Source: Marthasterias glacialis
Taxonomy: Eukaryota > Echinodermata > Asteroidea > Forcipulatida > Asteriidae
Direction: 5' to 3'
DNA: 64,000 bases
NCBI GenBank assembly: GCA_911728455.2
Contig: OU452231.1
Location: 6,602,963-6,666,962, forward strand
Within the stretch, counting starts at the first letter, position 1; every line of letters starts with the position of its first letter. A program made the translations under genes and the position numbers. Below the pieces are notes generated by a model. That model saw only the letters and a program-made list of their open reading frames with translations, was not told the origin of the DNA and did not search any database. Shown one piece after another: positions 1-11,396 of the stretch.

Positions 1-264
1 CCAAGTCTTTCAATCGAAAGAGGAAAAAAACAACAATGTACTAGGCAAAAAATTGGAAATTCATTTTTCAGGGGGGTTAAAATAGTGTCAAACCCCTCAG
101 TAAATTTTTCTTTTTTTAATAAACAATTCCAGAAAAAAATATTTACAATTCTATTTTAAGCATTTTTTTTTTAAATATTGTTTACCCAAATTTAGTCAAA
201 TAGTTCAGCTGTAAACCTGAGTGAGATCATTTGAGGAACATTTTTTTTAAAGCATTTTACCGAC

Positions 265-348
265 CTGACATTCCATTTTGAATACCGCCGCAGTATACTG
301 TACAATTGTTGACACTAGCTTGAGCATAAACTTCATCATGTGACTTTG
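265..348 (-). CDS. TIA1: TIA-1/TIAR-like RNA-binding protein, exon with start of RRM3
   Basis: This exon encodes the linker after RRM2 and the first strand of RRM3. The residues NCTVYCGG are the RRM3 RNP2 signature of the TIA-1/TIAR/Rox8 family (human proteins read NCTVYCGG at the same place). The acceptor is a CT repeat followed by ACAG, with the exon starting at 348. Its first two bases complete the codon opened by the last base of the exon at 4434-4536, giving Thr before KSHDEVYAQ. The 3' end is ambiguous: donor GTCGGT (exon ends at 265) or GTAAAA (ends at 261). I prefer 265 because it leaves a G to start the next codon, which fits the Glu/Asp found there in relatives. The rest of RRM3 lies beyond base 1. 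In the family this protein binds U-rich RNA, regulates alternative splicing and translation, and joins stress granules. Confidence 0.88.
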
Positions 349-350
349 CT

Positions 351-369
351 GTAGAGAGAGAGAGAGAGA
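351..369 (+). repeat. GA microsatellite acting as a splice-acceptor pyrimidine tract
   Basis: A GA dinucleotide repeat directly abuts the acceptor of the RRM3 exon. On the transcribed strand it is a CT repeat ending in ACAG. Confidence 0.85.
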
Positions 370-433
370 ATGCAGGGGGAAAAAAACACACAAAAAACAC
401 TTTAAAAATACAAACAAATTGTCTAAATAAACT

Positions 434-549
434 CAGCCGTATTGGGTATCTTACTTTGGCTATGGCTGCTGGCTGCAACAACGTTGAAGAATAAGACTTT
501 CAACGTTCCAGCCAAAGCCACCGCTGAAGCCGTTCATTTGGACACGGCC
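434..549. mobile_element. Hairpin MITE, GTGTCC(C/A)AATT family, copy 1
   Basis: Imperfect inverted arms (GGCTATGGCT-type left, AGCCAAAGCC-type right) surround an inner hairpin AACGTTGAA/TTCAACGTT. The outer end GGACACGGCC matches the end of the cleaner copy at 51104-51225. Confidence 0.6.
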
Positions 550-1849
550 ATACACCTCTTTTTTACACATGATTTTAACAATTTCTTTTATTTACCTTTT
601 CCTACTCAAATCAACTGGGGGGGGGGGGGGAATAAAAAAATCTGGCACCCTCTATGAATTGTGAATGAAATCTTCAATTCCCTTGCATGAGCAGGGCACT
701 AGACCAAGATGGCAGCAGTGTGATACAGGATAAAAGGGCCAGAGGTGGGAATGCCACTTGTAAGTTAACCATGACCCGACTTCCACAAGTTAGCTAAAAG
801 GAGTTCCACTGTCTGGTGACCAATGTCTGCTCATCAAAATTGTTCTGTGCTCAGTAAATTAGGCTTACGTACTTAAACTCTAAGCCGGGTAGGCCAGATA
901 GGCTGGTGCCTTTCAAACAGAGTGCATTTTACAAGCTTAATTCAGAAACCTGCATTTACAAACTGTAATTACCCCCAAAACAAGAATGACTGATAAATGC
1001 GAAGGAGTGATTTGGGGTTTTTTCATTTTGCCCAAGTTGATTTTAAGCCTTTCGCCAAACCCCTGCAGTCATCTCAACAGACTTGATGATAATAATAAAA
1101 CCATAATGCAACCAACACAAATCAACCCCAAATCCTTGATTTATAACGTCTGTTTCATAATTGCGCACTGGCGACAAACAAAACATTTTAATCATTGCTC
1201 TGGAGGGCGAGCACCATCTAATATGCGCATACTATTTTCTCCCCCCACAGCACAGCTTTGCATTTCTGAACAATACAGTCAAGCCACGAAGAGACGAAAT
1301 GACTGCCGGATTGCCTCGATCTGATGTTGAATTCATAGTGTAGCACCCCCCAAATCCATCCACATCCAATAGATTGTTTTGCTTGATTTAAATGCATGGC
1401 CAATCAACCATGGTTATTTAGTGAGGCCAGACATATAGCGTAATGTACATGTTTTTCTTGTACTATTATAAGTTCACCCCAGTCCACAGGTTTAGCTGTC
1501 GGATTTTGATGGGTAATTCCCCCTTTAAGAATGACTTTCTTCCAACTTCTAGTTTACAAGCAATTATCATTACCCGTGAATTATCTTGTGAAAATTGACA
1601 GTAACATGTCGCGTGTACATGTAGGTGCTCGCCTTCAGTCATTTATCTTACATCGTTTTCCTTTTTGTTTTTGGTTTTAAAGGAAACAACATTTGCTGAA
1701 CAAACAAAATAATGCTCAGTGAGATTTGGATCTTTGCATGGTGGTAACACAACAATCTAGTTGAGTTTGCGCGAAAACATCGTGAAATGATTTCAGCTCT
1801 CTATCAGATGTTCTGGTTCTGAAAATATTGTCTGTTCTTGTTATTGTAA

Positions 1850-1963
1850 GTTATCACACAAGCGCAAGTGGAATACAGAAAAATAAAGCGCTTTTGCTTC
1901 CCATGGATATGAGACGCAGACGCGCTATATTTTTCCGTATTCCACGAGTGCGCGTGTGATAAC
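1850..1963. mobile_element. Fold-back element with GTTATCACAC ends
   Basis: The arms are about 50 bp each, beginning GTTATCACAC and containing GTGGAATAC and GAAAAATA(A/T)AGCGC. They pair across a short centre containing CCATGGATATG. A related half-copy lies near 37550-37610 (GTTATCACGCGC and ACGGAAAAATATAGCG). No coding content. Confidence 0.75.
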
Positions 1964-2701
1964 GAATTTATCAGCAATGCAAACGCACCACTTTTGAATT
2001 TACCATAGGATTCAGCAGATGGGAGTTGGAACAGCGCATTAAAGAACAACAGGGTGTGATACCGGCGGTGCAATATAACTATATATCACACTCTTGTTGC
2101 CATGGATTGACCAATCAGAATCGAGGATTCATGTTTGCTTTAAGATAAATGTAGTTTTGCAACTAAGTAGTTGCTAAAAAAAAAAAATAAATAAACAAGG
2201 AAGAAACTGCCAAGTACACAAAACTTTGTTCAGTTTTCAACGGCACTAAAAAGGTAGAAGAGAAGGGGGAAAAAAAGAGGACATCAGCTGCTCAGCTGAG
2301 AAGTTGCAGGCCTGAATATTCAAACTTTGGTCAAAGATGAAAGCCATTCAACAGGAATACACATGAAAGGCAGTCTTCTCCCTGTCGCCAAGTTTACAAA
2401 GCGAAGTTTGGCGTACCTTCAAAAACCAATCTGGCACCCTCCCTGAATTCATTCCAGCGGTACACGTAACACACGGGAGTAGACAAGCTAAATTAGGTTG
2501 AGGGAGTCTAGACTAGGCTTCTCCGGGATTTGACATCATTTTAAAATCCCAGCTGTAGTTTATCGGCATCTCTAGAGTAAAGCCCTCCCATGTATCCCGC
2601 TGTCCTTATTAGCCCAATTGTACTGAGCCGATAATAACTTCATGTGATATTGATGATCACAGACAATTTCTGCTTAGCAGGCTGCAGGAGTGGGTAACCA
2701 G

Positions 2702-2894
2702 AGCCCAATTTCATAGAGCTGCTTAAGCTTGAAAAACTAGCCAAGCACAAAAATATTGTACTTACCAGAATAAGGTTACCAACCAAAATACCATGTTACA
2801 TGTACAATTTATGACCGGTATCCTGCTCATTTTCGCTAAGCAGCAAATTGTTAAGCAATATTTTCTGCTGAAGCAGCGCTGTGAAATTGGGCCC
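2702..2894. mobile_element. GCCCAATTTC-type MITE, copy 1
   Basis: The ends are inverted (GCCCAATTTCATAGAGCTGC left; GCGCTGTGAAATTGGGCCC right). The interior has GTTACCAACCAAAATACCATG-like sequence and repeated GCTTAAGC/CTTAGCAG motifs. Similar copies recur at 15267, 16418, 22815, 25518, 32009, 32186, 35789 and 63011. Confidence 0.8.
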
Positions 2895-4104
2895 AGTAAA
2901 ACAAATCTACACTTCCTGTGTCATCCTCTCAGCTGTATTTCTTGTTCGGAAATCAATTTCAAAAGCTATTTTTTTCCGCTCAGCGACAGTTTGAAGATCA
3001 GTCCAGTTTTTTTTGTCCAGATTCCAAAGGTACTGGTAGCATAGTTGAGGATAATGCCTTATAATCATGTATGCTACTACAGAGTCTACTTTTAGTTTCT
3101 CAGCCATCTTTGAAGCTCGTACAGTGTTGTGAAGTCCGTTTTATTATGTAAGCACACGGTTCTTCCCAGGGTTGTAAAAAGTGTGTGGGGATTTCCTGAT
3201 AAAAAAAAATAGGACTGCGAGCGCGGAGTGCATGCTGTTCATTGAAAGCTATTATATTACATATGAGAGCGGTGTAAAATCCAGTGGATTTGTGTTGTGG
3301 GGTTTTCACCGGTACCCGTTTTTTTTTTTGTGGAATGGCTTTCATAAGGTATACTGAAGGAAACCATTTTAGCAAAGTAACTTCCACAGTCGTATGTACA
3401 TGTACGTCGCGTGGTGACAGCCGCCATGAACGTGCATTGTGTTTGTGTATGACCACGGTATGACATGCTGCAGCAGCTAGGCCTACTTGTGCAGAGAAGT
3501 GAAATGGCTTTCACTTAAGTCATGTTGTGTTACATTTGTCAATGTTTATGGAATATTTGGCATCTGTCCATGTTTCTGTTACAGACAACTGCGATTTGGA
3601 TACCATCCATCCATACTTCACAAAACAAGTTTGCTGTATCGGGTTTTTAAATCGTGTGATCAGCTTTTTCAACGGCGTATCGGCCCCAAATTCATGCATA
3701 TCGTGCGGATACACTGCGTTCTCCATGGGGAAAACTTTGACCGGTTACTGCACAGCTGTCTTTATTGTTATATAAAGACATTCAAAAGAAAAATGTTAAT
3801 AAAACATGATACGTGGCCTTTGAGTTTGCTGTCTGTGTTCTAAACTAAGAATCTTTCCCGCAAGTCTAGATTTTAGTTTTTTTTTATTGCCCCCCTTTTT
3901 CAACCATGATTAATCTTGGATTGCTCCATCTTGGGACTCAATGTCCCCCATGTGTTATACGGTGTAGTGTACAATTCGGGTGACGGCCCTGCAGTTTAGC
4001 CATGCACCACATCTTTACCTATGTATTTGGACTCCTAAAATGGCAGACCATGGGTGAACAGCTGCAGCGTGTCATGCCAGTGCAAGGGGGAAAATACTCA
4101 AAAG

Positions 4105-4265
4105 CTTTCCCGGAGTCCTTGGCTGGAAAAATCCACAGGGTACACTCGGGTGGGCTTCAAACCCAAGACCCCTACACTCCACTGGATGTCTGAACTGCTC
4201 AACCACCGAGTATGCCCGGCGATGAGAGGCCAGTCTGAATCCTGTAGTTAGCAGTGGTTGACGCA
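4105..4265 (-). repeat. Degenerate tRNA-like composite repeat
   Basis: Contains a decayed B-box-like GGGCTTCAAACCC and the pieces ATCCACAGG and GAATCCTGTAGTTAGCAG. The same two parts occur in the same order in the copy at 55930-56130. Confidence 0.5.
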
Positions 4266-4360
4266 AACATCTAAACATCGGTGGAAGTTCATATTTTATC
4301 ATTTCAAATGAGTTACACCCACGAAAATTGGTAACAAGAGTAACTATCCCGACGTACGAT

Positions 4361-4379
4361 AAAAAAAAAAAAAAAAAAA
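4361..4379 (+). repeat. A19 homopolymer (U19 in the TIA-like transcript)
   Basis: Lies about 54 nt downstream of the donor of the exon at 4434-4536. TIA proteins bind U-rich RNA downstream of donors. Confidence 0.8.
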
Positions 4380-4433
4380 CCTCCTGAGAAATCCTGGGAC
4401 AGTAAAAGAGCTTAGAGGTGTTGCTGAACTTAC

Positions 4434-4536
4434 TTTCTGTCTTTTGCTCCGAGGGCTTACGAGAAGCCCAGTTTGTGCGGATCACCTTCCCTCCCAAGAA
4501 CTGACCATTCATTCCTTTGATGGCATTCTTAGCCTC
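4434..4536 (-). CDS. TIA1: TIA-1/TIAR-like RNA-binding protein, exon with end of RRM2
   Basis: The 103-nt exon reads EAKNAIKGMNGQFLGG followed by KVIRTNWASRKPSEQKTE. It covers helix 2, loop and strand 4 of RRM2. IRTNWA(T/S)RKP is a hallmark of TIA-1, TIAR and Rox8, so the family call is firm. The acceptor is pyrimidine-rich (TTCCGTTCAACAG) and the donor is a perfect GTAAGT. It starts in phase 0 directly after the KEE of the exon at 6667-6745, and ends with one extra base that pairs with the two leading bases of the exon ending at 265. A run of 19 T on the transcribed strand lies about 54 nt downstream of the donor. Confidence 0.95.
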
Positions 4537-4643
4537 CTGTTGAACGGAAAGATAAAATAATGTTGACACTTTTAACATTTACAGCTGATATTTTCAAACA
4601 TTTTCCGCGGCCCAAATGAGTAATTTATATACAAACATTTACT

Positions 4644-4644
<1 letters not shown>

Positions 4645-4676
<32 letters not shown>
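4645..4676 (+). repeat. GA microsatellite
   Basis: About 16 GA units in an intron. No associated gene signal. Confidence 0.9.
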
Positions 4677-4682
<6 letters not shown>

Positions 4683-5629
4683 GAAAAAATGTACACAATT
4701 ATTTTTTTTCTGGGAAAAAAATCTGTCAAATGTTTTCATGGAATACAAAAAATAATTTGCCTCTTAATCGCCTTTACATGTTCCCTTATCTTGAGATGTA
4801 AATTCACAGCTGAAGCTAAACTTATGAACTTTGTATAGATGCTGCAGCACTGTTGTATGGTTATGTACGGTAGGAAGGCAAAAAAAAAAGTGTACGTATC
4901 TTTTTTGTATCTTTTCATTTTTTATGTCGTACCAAAAAATACATCAAGCTGCTACAAATTGCCGTCTGGACTGGACCGGCTTTAATATTAACCAGGTCTG
5001 AAATATTTACAACGGCATCAAACTCACTCATGTATGCAAGAAATAATGCAGCTTGGGGAGGACTGTAGCCAGGCAGATCGCTGGATGTTAAAAATAACCA
5101 TGATAGCACCTGCCCTTAGCAGCATGCCGTCTTAACATGAGGGGAGAGAGCGAGAGGCAGGAAGGAGGAAGGAGGGGGGGGGGGTGTCAATCTGCCCCAC
5201 GCTCATCATGTATTCTACGGTGCTCTATCTTTTTTAGGTTGAACATTCTCTTGTATATTGGAGCCTAGAATTAACTGGCAGCAATTGCTGTTGAGTGTCT
5301 ATTGCTCTAAGTGGCAATAGAAATTCATACTTCCCTCCGCAGAAACATGTCCCCCATTACCTTTTACATTCCGCAATCAACAAGTTTGCTGGTTACATTT
5401 GGTCTAAACTCTTTGTGCGAACTGACAAATCCATTTCAGGTTAACATCAAGTGGCCCATACCAGTGTTTTTCACCATTACTTGGACGCTTTTACGTTTAT
5501 GTTTGCACAGCGCGCAGGCTGCAACTACTGCACACTGGCGTTTTGTGTAGTTACGTCAACATCGTTGGTCGGAGACGACTGTTATACATATATGTATATA
5601 TATAAATAAATAGCGTGAGCAAAGAAAAT

Positions 5630-5695
5630 TTGGCTGATGCCGGACTCGAACCCGCGACCTCTCGAATACCGTACCGTATATATATATATATATAT
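5630..5695 (-). repeat. tRNA-B-box-bearing repeat followed by TA microsatellite
   Basis: On the minus strand GGGTTCGAGTCCGGC is a good tRNA B-box. A TA repeat lies next to it (about 5678-5695). I see no clear A-box, so this is a SINE fragment rather than a tRNA gene. Confidence 0.45.
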
Positions 5696-5782
5696 GTAAA
5701 AATACCAAGAACTGTGGGCATACTTGCTTCCCCGTAATGGCGGAAACCACTGGATTGGTCCACACAGTGTCACCCTGATACT

Positions 5783-5936
5783 TCACAGAGGCAATTACCT
5801 CCATGCCCCCTGGTCATTGCCTTGGTGCCCTTGAAAAATTCCAGTGCAAATTTCCTCATAGAGGTGCTCTTGATCAAGAGGAAAATGCCTGGGTTCCCTT
5901 GCCCTTTCAAGAACGAAGCAGTCAGGCTTACCTGTT
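5783..5936 (+). repeat. GGCAATTGCCTCC-type dispersed repeat, copy 1
   Basis: Shares the blocks CTGGTCATTGCCTTGGTGCC and CCCTTGCCCTTTC with 40127-40281 and, inverted, with 26286-26432. The overlapping open frame at 5803-6078 is repeat sequence, not a gene. Confidence 0.7.
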
Positions 5937-6078
5937 TACAGTTTGGTTGAACTGCAAAACAGTGCTCAACCGAGTTTCCCCCCCTCCAAAAAAAGAAGAA
6001 GCTAATTTTTCCACGGTACATCCTATGAAATGCACACACAGAGTCCACAGTGGACAGTACAAGCTAAGTTTGCGTTAG

Positions 6079-6408
6079 TTTAAAGGTGAAATATAGGATT
6101 GGTAAAGCTGATAGTGGAGTGTTTTGACTTTGTGTGATTCAATATATATAATGGGGAAAAAAACCTGCGAAAACTTGGGCTCAATCTGTCGTCTAAGTCA
6201 GGAGAAAATAGTGAAAAACCGTGCACACTTTGCTGCATATAAACACATAATTGTCCTTAATTTCGACCGTTACAACCAAAATTAAAATCATCAAGATCTA
6301 TTTTCTTGACTTTGACAATATTTCAGACAGAAATATTTCTTTGGAAGATTGGCACTGGTATGAAGTCCATAATCAGTGAGCTTTCCGACCAGTAATTCTA
6401 CCTTATAG
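6079..6408 (+). mobile_element. TTTAAAGG-ended MITE, copy 1
   Basis: Starts TTTAAAGGTGAAATATAGGA and shares long blocks (GTAAAGCTGATAGTG, GAGAAAATAGTGAAAAACCG, AATCAGT(G/A)AGCTTTC) with 46519-46864. The right end appears to lack the last ~50 bp. Confidence 0.8.
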
Positions 6409-6666
6409 AATATTAATCTGGACTTTCCCTTTGAAAAAATTAAGCTTAGTTTGTTAAAATTATTCTTTATCGATGTGGCAAATCCTCTTCAGGCACACAG
6501 TGTGCATAAGCGACCCACTAAGAAATTTGTGTTGGGATAAATTTCTTATGTGCCATTCATGAAAATTCTTATAAATCTCCTTTTTTTTTTCGTATTCATG
6601 TCTACTAATGTATGTAAGATAGAGTTTGTTCCAAATGTTCGAAACAGTTTCCTTAATAACACTTAC

Positions 6667-6745
6667 CTCTTCTTTTTCAAAAGAGACAAAACCATATCCT
6701 TTTGACCGGTTGTCCTTTGTGGGATCTCGTACTACACGAGTATCT
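6667..6745 (-). CDS. TIA1: TIA-1/TIAR-like RNA-binding protein, exon with middle of RRM2
   Basis: The 79-nt exon encodes DTRVVRDPTKDNRSKG followed by YGFVSFEKEE. It contains strand 2, loop 3 and the RNP1 octamer KGYGFVSF of RRM2, whose aromatic residues stack on RNA. The acceptor is an excellent pyrimidine tract (CTTTCTCTTCTTGCAG) and the donor is GTAAGT. The first base completes the Ser codon begun by the exon at 26109-26196, giving ISDTRVV, close to ISDARVV in vertebrate TIA1. Compared with human TIA1 the loop between RVV and KGYGF is one residue longer. Confidence 0.95.
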
Positions 6746-8541
6746 CTGCAAGAAGAGAAAGAAAAAAAAAAGTTCAGTTTTTTATGCAATTAACTGACAG
6801 TTGAAAATAAAAAGGGGGGGGGGGGTGTTCAGAGAAAAGAGAGTTGCGGCAAACTGACAGACTAAGTTGTCTGCTCAGTGCTATATAAAGCTGAGAAACA
6901 TTATGCTATGATTCTTTTGGTTTTGAATTCAATTGATATCAAGGACAATTAGTACAGCTGTGGGAGGGTTAACAAAAATATAATGCAATTTTGACGTATT
7001 CATAAAGGAGGTAGATAGTTCGTAGGAAAAAATAGCAGCTCAAAACAAAATATGAAAAGAGTAGGAATAGCTCGCAAGGTCTGGTCCAAGTTTTGTGGGA
7101 ATATTTGAAGGGAAAAGGTGGTTGAAAACGACCCCCCTTACCCTGACTAAACACAATTATGTTCTCGCCTGGGGGGGCCTCGGTTATACAAAGGTCTCTG
7201 CAGAAACGATTCATCTAATAAAACAAAACTTAATTTGATATCAATTTGCAATTCATGTGGCTTAATCTGATAAACAGAAGCCCTTCCAAAAACAGGGAAT
7301 CAAATTAGAAACAGACATAATGAGAGATCAGATGAAAAGGAAACGACAGGAAGCTTTAGAGGAGAAAATTTTGCTATGTGCTTTTTTTTTTTAGGTAGTA
7401 TAAAAATCCACATTCTCGTCATGTTTCATTTTGCAGGGCTAGAAAAGCCAATTTCCCTGCTGCGGAATTCCCCCAATAGTTCAAGTTAAAAGTCAAATCA
7501 ATTTGCCGCATATCAAAAAACCAAGGTCTCGTATTTTTTTTCTCCTTGCAAATCGCCTTACGTCCCTCAAAATCCGTCTATGATGTTAAAATGTAGGGAA
7601 ACTGTCTTGTCTGTCGGGCAATGCAGAAAGTCATGAGGATTTTTTTTAGTTAGCGTCAGCTGCATTAAAAAGCTGTAGTTGTCAAGTTAAACATTTTAGG
7701 GAAAAGAACATTCCCAGCTTTCAACATCAATAAATTTGAAATACAATCCGGCTCTGCCAACAGAGAGAAGAAAAAAAACATGTCAAAAAAACATCCTGTA
7801 CAGTGTTTTACAGACAATAATTCTCCCGTTGATATATTGATAACATTCTCCATTTGATGATTTTCACATTACAAGATGCAAACAGACATCATTCATGCAG
7901 CCTTCCTCTCTGCCCCCCCCCCCAAAAAAAAGGGGAAAAAGGAGAGAGAGAGAAAAAAAATTAAACGTCTCCCATTCCAAAACGAGTTGCCAGCACTGCA
8001 TCTTCTTCCAACACGCACAGACGCATATGTATTTTATATCCGTCTTTCCCCTCGGCTTCCCCCCCTCCCGGTGTTTAGTAAACAGAAACAGTTGTCGATC
8101 ATCGATCATCGCGGGCCGGCAATTATTTACGCCGGTTGAGGGTGAACAGAGATCGTTTCTGTCTTATTACCCGTTTCTACCAAACCAAAACATTCCACCT
8201 ATTCCAATAGGAAGACGAGTCTTTCACTTGAGAAACTGCCGCTTTAACATCCCGCTGTAAAATAAGACATCCATCTATCATGACAAAGGAGGGCATCGAT
8301 GCACGGACTTGGTGCATGAAGCCAAGAGGAACACACATACAGTGGTGATGTTTTATAAACAAGCCTATATGAGGTCTATATAAATCAAATGGGAGGGGGG
8401 GGGGGGGTCCCAACATAATCAATAATCTCTGGGTGGTAAAGGGAACTCTTTATTTATCTGCATAGTAAAAATGCAAGAAGTGATATGTGCCCTATGACTC
8501 CAACTTTGCAGTCTTTCCCCGTGACTTTCGGTTTAAAGCCC

Positions 8542-8732
8542 AAGCTAAACATTGGTAGGAAGAAAAACATAAATGATCACAGATTTACATACACCTTTAC
8601 ATGGTATAAAGATGATGGTAGAAAACTTCCCTTGAAACATTTCTGCCTGAAGTGTTACTGTTTTTTTTTAAATGAAATAAGATCCAAAATAAGTTTTTTT
8701 TTGTCTCGGTGAGATGAAAACTCTGCCTACAG
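8542..8732 (+). repeat. Dispersed repeat with AAAAACATAAATG core, copy 1
   Basis: About 190 bp alignable by eye to 31122-31316: AAAAACATAAATG, GATTTACATA, TTTCTGCCTGAAGT and AACTCTGCCTA occur in the same order. Translations of both copies look alike only because the DNA is repeated. Confidence 0.7.
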
Positions 8733-10216
8733 GAATACGTACAAAAATGCTGAATGCATTTTTACCGTTTTCTCGCAAACGAAATAGCTAAATGAGCTGA
8801 TATTTTCACAGGTTGATTTTATTACAAATATCTTGATTTGTGCAAAGAATGAAAGCATTTACAGTCAGTTTACCAATGTTGAGCTGGGGCTTTCAGCCTT
8901 TCACAAAGACTTCTGCTACTCAGGTCAAAAGGTCAGGCCATTACCACTTCTTGCATGTATTTGTTTCATTAACAAACATAAAGCCTACAATCTCCCACAA
9001 GGTCAAAACTTGAGATTGGTATTTAACTGCTGATTTGCTCTTAGAAATGGTTTTTCTTTTTTTTTCACTTCTGGTTTATTTAGAAAATTACAGCTAGAGG
9101 CTGAACAGCATGTATGACCACAGAAGAGACTTTTACGTAGTGAAATCCTTGATAGCAGTCTGTCCTTAAAGACAATGACTTCAAGTCAGGCTGAAGTCTT
9201 CCTTCACACAACCACGTGTAAAGACAACATGGAATACCCATTATAGAAGATTTATCTCCTATGTCCACTGTAATGCATACTGATCTTCTCACTTCCCAAG
9301 CCCGCTATCCTTTCTCTTTTCGCATTTAAATCTCTTCCTGCCCGAAACTTTTAGCCGTCTCAAACCGTCCATCCAGATGAAAAGGTGTTAAATGGAAACG
9401 AAGACTGCCTAGCGTCGGGTATGCCCCGCAGGTCTGGTCTGTCCCCCTCGCGCTGTGCGCTGCCACAACCACCCCCTTCCCGTCCGCCCCAAGACCACTT
9501 GGCATTCGCACCAGCCAGCCTCAAGACCCCAGGGGAGCCACTGACCTAATGACAAATTTAATCTCATCAGATGACACTGCGATAATAATTCCCCGGTTTT
9601 CCGTCATCATCACCCGAGGTGAAATGGCAAGCAGGAACGCTCCGGAGATATCGGATTTCAGGCAGCGCCCATTTTCCACTCAATATCTCATTGGGATGGT
9701 TATCTATGCAGCTTTACCGCAACTTAATGATGCCACTGCTGAATCAAAATTTTTGCAATTTCTATTTTTATTATTTCTCAAGTCTGGGCAGCAAAACTTA
9801 ACATGCAGACTCATTTTTTCTTCTTCTTTCTTCAGGAGACATCTCATAATTTGATAGAGCGTGAGTATTCCACGGCACGTATAACTTCATTGATTACGAG
9901 GCACAGCCTTGAATCATAAACTCTTGTCCTCACTCCCCTTGAATCGGCATCAAGAATTACACCAGTCAAAAAAAAAAAACTCTGTGCTGAACGCTACAAA
10001 TTTTCTTCAGAGACATCCGTTTATGGGTACAAAACGCAAAGTTTCAAATACAATATAAACATACCAGCCGTCAATTGACCATAGCAAACCTCCTGGAAGT
10101 GGGGCTTTTTGAGGCTGTTTTTACTAACCTTAACTCTCGGTCTAGCAGACCAAAAACCAGTCAGAGACAGCTATGCACGATAGAGGTCGTGATAACACCC
10201 TTCAAGTTAACTCCGC

Positions 10217-10256
10217 AAAAAACAAACAAACAAACAAACAAACAAACAAACAAACA
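10217..10256 (+). repeat. CAAA tetranucleotide microsatellite
   Basis: About nine consecutive AAAC units. Confidence 0.9.
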
Positions 10257-11396
10257 TTTTTCAGTTGAATCAACAGTTAGCTAACGCCATCACCCGCAGT
10301 TACAAAATAAAACTAACCTCAAGTGGCTAAACAAAACCCTCCTGGGAAAAGGATCCCTATTTTTCCTCTTCTCCTCCACAAAATTCCTGGCTTTCAAATT
10401 GTCGCTTAGGCTCCAGCAGATGTGGTGACCCCCCAACCCCCCCCCCACCACCCTGAATATTCATAAGCCCCTACATCTGAGTTATTAATGTCCTTGGAGA
10501 GTGTTCCCGACAAGAAGTGGGACACTGTCAGTCGAGAGCGCCCGTTCACAAGAGGAAACGCAACAGACACTCAAGAGAGACAAGACAAGCCGTTAAGCCC
10601 TTCAAGAAGCAACCCTGAATATCCATGAACTATCACCCGCTTGCGTTTAGCAACTCAAGCTGTGTAATTTAGGATGCGATCTCGCTTTGCCTCGGTGTTA
10701 TATTGCCTGGGCTAACTTCAGGACAAACCAAAAGAAGAAGAACAGGCTTGCCATGGTGTTTGTTTTCTGGTTTAAATCACAGATCGAGTGAACCGCATGA
10801 TTTTATTTATGCATTACCAAAACACCTCAGCTCCTTCTGGCGTGCATACTACTCCCGAGAAATGAACAGAGGCCAGAACAAACTCAAGAAGACAGAGCAA
10901 AACAGAACCCGTGATTTTTCTGCAGTAACTTCTTACATTGCAATTGAAGGGGGGATTATTGGTGTAATTGATGAAAGTGTCAGGCTGATTATCGGAGACT
11001 ATACCATGACACCTACTTGATTGAGTAACAACCAATAATTGACATAACAGAGTATGTGTACACACAATTGTGGTCTTCACTTGTTTTCCATACACTGGCG
11101 ATGTTGAAAGTGAATGAGTTCTTAGTAGTTTGAAATGAGTTAGTACTGGCCAAAACTGGCCAAACACCTCTACTACCATCCAATCCCCCCCATTCCTCTT
11201 CCCCACCCCAAATGTGTCTTTGTGCCCATACAAACTAATGTTTTGCCTTTAACAAAACGGTATCTTTGTAAATTTGTGCTTCGTTCCACAAGGCTCTATG
11301 ATTCCACCTGCTTCTCTAAAAGACATATTCTTAATTTGTTTGGGGGTACAAATTGCTAATTACAGGCTTCGAACCAGCTTCTCATCACCTAGCACG

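Larger units (their letters stand above)
349..4433 (-). other. Intron of the TIA-like gene (RRM2 to RRM3)
   Basis: A 4.1-kb intron with GT-AG ends. It holds a GA microsatellite at the acceptor (351-369), a hairpin MITE (434-549), a fold-back element (1850-1963), a GCCCAATTTC-type MITE (2702-2894) and a degenerate tRNA-like repeat (4105-4265). The stretch 560-1800 is ordinary AT-rich sequence with a short motif (TCTGGCACCCTC) that recurs near 2432. Overlapping open frames at 3100-3840 on both strands show no recognisable protein. Confidence 0.85.
4537..6666 (-). other. Intron inside RRM2 of the TIA-like gene
   Basis: A 2.1-kb intron with GT-AG ends. It contains a GA microsatellite (about 4645-4675), a G run near 5175, a tRNA-B-box-bearing repeat with a TA microsatellite (5630-5695), a GGCAATTGCCTCC-type repeat (5783-5936) and the first TTTAAAGG-ended MITE (6079-6408). 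I see nothing that looks coding. Confidence 0.85.
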
